A stretch of DNA of 64,000 nucleotides from Conus ventricosus (lineage: Eukaryota; Mollusca; Gastropoda; Neogastropoda; Conidae): the NCBI GenBank assembly GCA_018398815.1, contig CM031618.1, positions 50,035,049-50,099,048 on the forward strand. Reading direction: 5' to 3'. The translations under genes were made by a program, and so were the position numbers. Below the pieces are notes generated by a model, which saw only the letters and a program-made list of their open reading frames with translations, did not search any database and was not told the DNA's origin. Within the stretch, counting starts at the first letter, position 1. Each line of letters starts with the position of its first letter. This document shows positions 58,935 to 64,000 of this stretch, in pieces.

Positions 58935-61900
58935 TCGGTGGGGGTTTGAATTGGGCTACAACCGTGCCTAGAAAACTAACTTTGTTACGACAACCCAATG
59001 ACATTTCTGGAATAGCATGGTTGGGAGAGTTCTTCTAGAAGCCCATACGCGAGCTGGTGAAAGCCTTCAGGAAGCCAGTGCGCGACAACTCTTTGGCCGA
59101 CCAAGCCAAGACCCGGGTAGGGACCTGGAACACAGAACCTATCGAGACTGGAAAAAAACAGCTACAAGTGGAGTATTTTGGAGATGAAGGTACACCTAAG
59201 ATCCTCGGCCTCTGTGCGAGACCGAGGACTGGAACAGGAAAAACAAGTGACAAGGGAGACACCATTATCTACTTGGACGAGAAGAGCCAGCCACACACGC
59301 ATGGGTAGCGCTGCTGATGACACCCGAGGCGACGCGAGCACTGCTGTCATGGGAACCAGTGTCACCAAGGATCCTCACCTGCAAGATTCAATTCAAGGGC
59401 AGGAAATCACCATCTACAGTGCTACGCCCCACCAAACGTAGCAGACCCAGAGGAAAAGGGGAGTTCTACAATCAACTCCAAACAGTCATGGATAGAGTGC
59501 CGAAGAGAGACCTTAAGATCCTCATGGGAGATCTTCAATGCAAAGTGGGAATGGACAACAAGGGCAGAGAGCAGATTAGGGCATACACGGAACAGGAATA
59601 CAAAATGAAAATGGAGAACTGTTTGTGGAATTCTGTGCTTTCAACGACATGGTATCGGAGGCACTGTTTTCCACACAAAAACATTCACAAGATAACTTGG
59701 AATTCACTGATGGGAAGACCAGAAGACCAAATCGACCACATTACCATCGGCAGAAAATGGCGCAGAAGTTACATGACGTGAGAGTGAAACGAGGAGCAGA
59801 CGCGCATCAGACCACACCTTGTGATTGCTGTGCTAAGACCAAATTGAAAGCCTACAAAGACCAAGCAGGCGACTATCACATAAGTACAAGTACACAGTCT
59901 GAGGAGAGAGCAACAACAGAGGGGTTCAAACTGGAACTGAGAAACAGATTCAGCGTACTTGACCAACTTGCTGAAGAAACAATCGAAGACCACTGGTGTG
60001 ACCTGAGGGAGGTCTGGCAGACGACATGTACACAGGTGCTTGGAAGAAGCGAAGAAACCCAAGAATGGCTGACAGCTGGAACATGGACCCTCATTACAGA
60101 GCGGAAGCACCTAAAAGACCAGATCAACCAGACCCAAGACCAAGACCAAGACCACAAGCAAGAGTTACAGGCACACTACTGGGACGTCAACCGCTAGTTA
60201 GAAAAGTGCTAGACAAGACAAGAACAATTCATCCACGAGCTCACAGAAGAGGCAGAAACTGCGGCAGGACAGAGAAACATGAAAAGGCTGTATGAGATTA
60301 CCCGAACACTTTCTGGAAAGACCAGCAACCCCAATCGTCCGGTCAAAGACAAGGAGGGAACACCATTGCAGGAGAAGCTGAGCAGAGAGCAAGGTGGGCA
60401 GAGCACTTTAAAGAGATACTGAATAGACCTGCACCACCTGTCCCCCCAGACATTCCACCACCAACCCGCTTCTGGACATCAACACAGGCCCACCAACCAA
60501 GACGGAAGTTACCAAAGCCATCAAGTCACTGAAGTCAGGTAAAGCAACGGGTCCAGACGGAATTCCACCTGAAGCACTGAAAGCAGACATCCAGACGTCA
60601 ACAGAGATGCTGCATCCACTCCTAAGCAAGATCTGGGAGCAGGAACGAGTGCCAGAAGACTGGAAAGAGGCCACCTGGTGAAGCTGCGAAGAAAGGGGAC
60701 TTGTCATCCTGTAAAAACTGGAGAGGGATTATGTTGCTGTCCATCCCGGGGAAGGTGCTGACCAAAATCATGCTAGAGAGATAAAGACCGCCCTAGACAA
60801 GACCCTCGCCAAGAACAGCTGGATTTCGCCAAGACAGATCATGCACAGACCAAATTGCCACCATGAGAATTATCATCGCGCAGTCTCTGGAGTGGCAGAC
60901 CCCTTGTACGCAGTATTTGTGGATTTCCAGAGGGCATTTGACAGCATCGACAGAGATACCATCTGGAAAACTCATGCACCACTTGGCTTCCACCCAAGTT
61001 TGTTGCCATCATCCAGCAACTCTACGAGGATGCCACATGCCAGGTCGTCCACGATGGGAAGCTAACGAAGCCCTTCACTGTACAAACCGGCGTCCGTCAG
61101 GGGTGTCTACTATCGCCAACAATTTTCCTGATGGTCGTTGACTGGATAATGCGGCAGTCTACCGACGGCAAGAGGACAGGAATCCAGTGGACTTTCACCA
61201 AGCAACTGGAAGACCTGGACTTCGCCGACGACATCAGCCTTCTGTCCCAAAACAGCAAGACGCACAAGAGAAGCTGTGCCGGGTAGCAGAAGAAGCAGGA
61301 AAGACAGGCCTCCAAATCAACATAAAGAAAACAGAAGCCATGAGAGTCAAAACAGCAACGAGACCACTACGACTACAACAGGAAGACATCACTGAAGTTG
61401 ACAAGTTTGTCTACCTCGGCAGTGTGGTCAGCAAAGATGGAGGTACAGATGAGGATATCAAAAGTCGCATCAATAAAGCCAGGCACACCTTTACTACACT
61501 ACGGCCTATCTGGAATTCCTCTGCTCTCTCACTCCATAACAAGATCAGAATCTTCGACTCAAATGTGAAATCTGTCCTTCTGTATGGTTCTGAAACGTGG
61601 CGAACAACAAAGACAAACACCCACAAACTCCAACATTTATCAACAGATGTCTGCGAAACATTGTGAACATCAGATGGCCAGATGTTATTGCCACGCAGAA
61701 CTGTGGAATCAAGACCCAGCAAGTTCATTAGAAATAGAAATCAGAAAACGGAAGTGGGGATGGATTGGCCACACCCTCAGAAAGTCTCCATCCAACATCA
61801 CAAGACAAGCCTTGAATGGAACCTCAGGGCAAAAGAAGAGTGGGAAGACCAAGACAGACATGGCGAAGGAGTACCGACGTGGAAGTGAAGGCCGCCGGAA

Positions 61901-62010
61901 TGACGTGGGCCAAGCTGAAGAAGATCTCCCAAAACCGTGTCCGTGGAAGAGTGTGGTTGCGGCCCTATGTTCCCCAGGGAATTCAGAGGACTAGTCAAGT
62001 AAGTCAAGTT
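58935..62010 (+). mobile_element. RTE-like LINE, near full length, frameshifted
   Basis: Clean copy of a non-LTR element of the type often annotated 'craniofacial development protein 2-like'. The APE endonuclease has GTWNTEP (59,120), VMDRVPKRDLKILMGDLQCK (GDL at 59,527), and SDH (59,807-59,815, in another frame). The linker is KLRNRFSVLD-like (59,935-59,965). RT: GPDGIPPEALKAD (60,550-60,590), a GDL...NWRGIMLLS block (about 60,697-60,745), YAVFVDFQRAFDSIDR (60,907-60,954), VRQGCLLSPT (61,093-61,123) and FADD (61,221-61,232). The C-terminus has YLGSVVSKDGGTDEDIKSRI (61,413-61,472), LLYGSETW (61,577-61,600) and WIGHTLRKS. It ends in the short tandem repeat GTCAAGTAAGTCAAG (61,994-62,008). At least six frame breaks, so inactive. 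The RTE assignment rests on resemblance. Confidence 0.88.
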
Positions 62011-62164
62011 GTTATAATTCAATATTTCTTGCAGTCATTGCAACACCAAGCTGCTCTGTAAGTTGCTGGAACGGTGCTCGGTACTTATCCTTGGAATTTA
62101 TTAGTTTGTTATATATTATATATATATACATATCTATATATATATTATTATTATATATTATATA
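62011..62164. repeat. Shared tail and (TA)n after the LINE
   Basis: The same tail as 58,771-58,870, now directly behind the LINE 3' end, followed by TA at 62,108-62,168. The tail is therefore either part of the LINE 3' region or a pre-existing repeat next to its target. Confidence 0.8.
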
Positions 62165-62403
62165 TATAGTGCTGAACAATTAAGTAGTGGGGGAAAAGAA
62201 GTGCAGGTTAACAATTCTCCCATCATTATGATAATGACTTGGAAAAGATTTTGGAGAGGGGAAAAAATATCGTAAGGGGGGGGGGGGGGGGGGGGGTTCT
62301 TGAAGAAGAAGAAATGGGAAATGTGTACTGTAAATAGGAAAACCTTTCACTAGCTGCATAAGGGACCATCGCAATTCCTGTCAAAGGCACATCTTTATGT
62401 ATC

Positions 62404-62452
62404 GCCTGCTCCTAGGCCTTTTGTCCGCTGGAACTGACTCATCAGGGAGACA
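62404..62452 (-). ncRNA. Hammerhead-like core, clean dimer unit 1
   Basis: CTGATGA and CTCC/GGAG stem I are intact. Stem II is weakened (GTCAG/CGGAC) and GAAA reads AAAA. Stem III is palindromic AGGCCT. Expected inactive. Confidence 0.6.
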
Positions 62453-63095
62453 TGGCTGATTGTGTCTGTTCTCTTGGCGTCAAATAGAGACACACCACAG
62501 TCCGTAATTCTGTGGTGTTCTCATCACCAAGGGTTCAAAAAAGAATCCAACAGCACCCCCAAAGCGGCCAGCGAAAGGTAGTAGAATAAAACAAAATGAC
62601 AGTGTAGAGTGGAAAAAAAGTTGCTGAAAAACTAAAAACACTATGCAAACGTTGTAAATGTAGGGGACAATCTTTGAGCCTATGCTTGAGGATCCATTTA
62701 AGGATGCAAGGGAGATCAAAAGATATGGCACCAGTCTGAGTGGTCAGCTCTGCTGTTCAATAACCCAAGCATTGTCTGCGGCTAAGAATTATGCAGAACA
62801 ACCGTTACTTGGATCTCCTAAGAGATGCAATCGCCACCGATTGACCAAACAATACAGTGCTGAACAATTAAGTAGTGGGGGGGAAAACAAGTGAAGGTTA
62901 ACAATTCTTCCATCATTATGATAATGACTTGGCAAAGATTTGGAGAGGGGAAAAAAATATCAAAAGGGGTGGGGGGGGGGGGGGGTGGTTTGTTGAAGAA
63001 GAAGAAATGGGAAAATGTGTACTGTAAATAGGAAAACCTTTCACTAGCTGCATAAGGGAACCATCGCAATTCCTGTCAAAGGCACATCTTTATGT

Positions 63096-63148
63096 ATCGC
63101 CTGCTCCTAGACCTTTCGTCCGCTGGATCGGACTATCAGGGAGACACG
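63096..63148 (-). ncRNA. Hammerhead-like core, clean dimer unit 2 (GAAA intact)
   Basis: Minus strand: stem I CTCC (63,140-63,143) with GGAG (63,104-63,107). The core has CTGATA at 63,134-63,139, one base short of CTGATGA. Stem II is GTCCG (63,129-63,133) with CGGAC (63,118-63,122). GAAA is at 63,114-63,117. A GGTC..TA stem III follows, leading to cleavage before 63,107. This is the only copy with the required GAAA, but it lacks one core G. Confidence 0.65.
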
Positions 63149-63497
63149 GCTGATTGTGTCTGTTCTCTTGGCGTCAAATAGAGACACACCACAGTCCGTG
63201 ATTCTGTGGTGTTCTCATCACCAAGGGTTCAAAAAAAGATCCAACAGCACCCAAAGCAGCTAGCGAAAGGTAGTAGAATAAAACAAATGACAGTGTAGAG
63301 TAGAAAAAAGTTGCTGAAAAAACTAAAAACACTATGCAAACAGCGTTAAAATGTAGGGGACAATATTTGAAGCCTATGCTTGAGGATCCATTTAAGGATG
63401 CAAGGGAGATCAAAAGATATGGATCAGTCTGAGTGGTCAGCTCTGCTGTTCAATAACCAAGCATTGTCAGCGGCTAAGAATTGTGCAGAACAACCAT

Positions 63498-63596
63498 TAC
63501 TTATATATATATATTATATATATATATTATATATATTTATATATATTTATATTATATATATATTTATATATTATATATATATATATATTATGATGG
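63498..63596. repeat. (TA)n tract between repeat dimer and LINE
   Basis: TA/TAT repeat that forms the junction between the truncated second unit and the zinc-finger LINE. Confidence 0.95.
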
Positions 63597-64000
63597 TAGT
63601 CCTTCGGATCGAAGATGACGTTAGCGTTTCTGCAGCTCATCGATGTGTGCGGAGGTGGCTCTGCAGCCCCAATCTGGAGGCGCAGAGTCTGGAATAGTGG
63701 GGGCACTGGAAGTCCGTTGTCGTGATCACTGCTGCTGCTGCTCTGTGGCGTTGATCCCTGGTGGCAGTCGCTTTTGGCGTCGAGTACTTTCGAAGTTGGT
63801 AGCGGCTTTGTGAATTGTGGCCCGCCACAGAGGTCGGTCACTGGCGCACTCCTCTAGTTCTTTTGGTTTGAGTTCGCACCACTGGGAGGTTTGATTTGAC
63901 CGAGTCCTTGTACCGTTTCTTTGGGCGTCCTTGGTTTCTCTTGCCATGCAGAAGCTCTCCATACAGCAGTCGCCTTGGCATACGGCGCTCTTCCATCGGA
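63597..64000 (-). mobile_element. 3' end of LINE with C-terminal zinc finger (clean copy)
   Basis: Minus-strand coding end of the element seen corrupted at 49,010-52,990. A WRATIHKAATNFES segment (about 63,785-63,830) leads to a C2H2-like finger: QCPHYSRLCAS...GLQSHLRTHR, with the first Cys codon at 63,703-63,705 and a stop at 63,637-63,639. The usual second cysteine (CPHC) is Tyr here. The 3' untranslated part, ending TCCGAAGGACTACCATCAT on the minus strand, abuts the (TA)n tract. The element continues past the right edge. Confidence 0.82.

Larger units (their letters stand above)
62165..63497 (-). repeat. HHR-bearing ~690-bp repeat, clean dimer
   Basis: Unit starts at 62,174 and 62,862, 688 bp apart. 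Each has poly-G (62,277-62,297; 62,969-62,986), a GAAGAAGAAGAAATGGG segment, a hammerhead-like core, and the phrase GGATCCATTTAAGGATGCAA (62,690 and 63,386). The first unit runs through CTTGGATCTCC...CAATACAGTGCT into the second. The second stops at CTTATATATA. All arrays in the window show this 'full plus truncated unit' plan. Strand follows the ribozyme. Confidence 0.88.

Overview
This is a eukaryotic, non-coding, repeat-dominated window. The short interrupted frames, long (CT)n, (GT)n, (GA)n, (TA)n and (TCTA)n microsatellites, tRNA-derived SINEs and a broad set of non-LTR and Penelope-like retroelement remnants suggest an aquatic invertebrate. A mollusc is my best guess, but this is inference, not proof. 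I see no intact host gene. The only host-type coding sequence is two decayed, intronless class A GPCR copies (12.5-13.5 kb on the minus strand and 30.9-31.3 kb on the plus strand).

Layout. 0-6 kb: two LINE relics, a tRNA-SINE and an A-tailed repeat. 6.8-11.5 kb: a Penelope-like element (PLE) array, two minus-strand copies followed by an inverted partial plus-strand copy that ends in a hammerhead ribozyme motif. 12.5-13.5 kb: GPCR pseudogene. 14.85-17.9 kb: a second type of PLE (classical Penelope/Poseidon type). 19-22.5 kb: SINEs and microsatellites. 23-27 kb: modules made of a fold-back repeat, a shared tail and a roughly 690-bp dimeric repeat carrying hammerhead-type cores. 28-33.5 kb: a tRNA-SINE, an R2-like LINE with a restriction-like endonuclease, the second GPCR relic and an RNase H-bearing I-like LINE. 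34-38 kb: microsatellites and unclassified DNA. 38.2-57.0 kb: error-laden sequence holding a second PLE array, an RTE-like LINE, dimeric repeats, a LINE with a C-terminal zinc finger, and a second version of 25.2-28.9 kb. 57,030-58,029: exactly 1000 N. 58.0-64.0 kb: a clean version of 43.1-49.4 kb.

Two cautions. First, 6.9-10.8 kb and 38.2-57.0 kb show pervasive homopolymer inflation and indels compared with clean paralogues in the same window, so their reading frames are not usable; all frames there were judged by motif only. Second, the order 23.1-23.5 / 25.2-28.9 kb recurs as 38.9-39.3 / 53.4-57.0 kb in the same orientation. The second block therefore looks like an alternative haplotype, or a recent duplicate, of the first that differs by nested retroelements.

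The most interesting theme is the co-location of GIY-YIG-encoding PLEs and short dimeric repeats that both carry minimal hammerhead ribozyme cores with palindromic stem III, in modules bounded by (TA)n tracts. This fits PLE and retrozyme biology (self-cleaving RNA in the terminal or tandem repeats). The dimeric repeat family here was not recognised as a named element.
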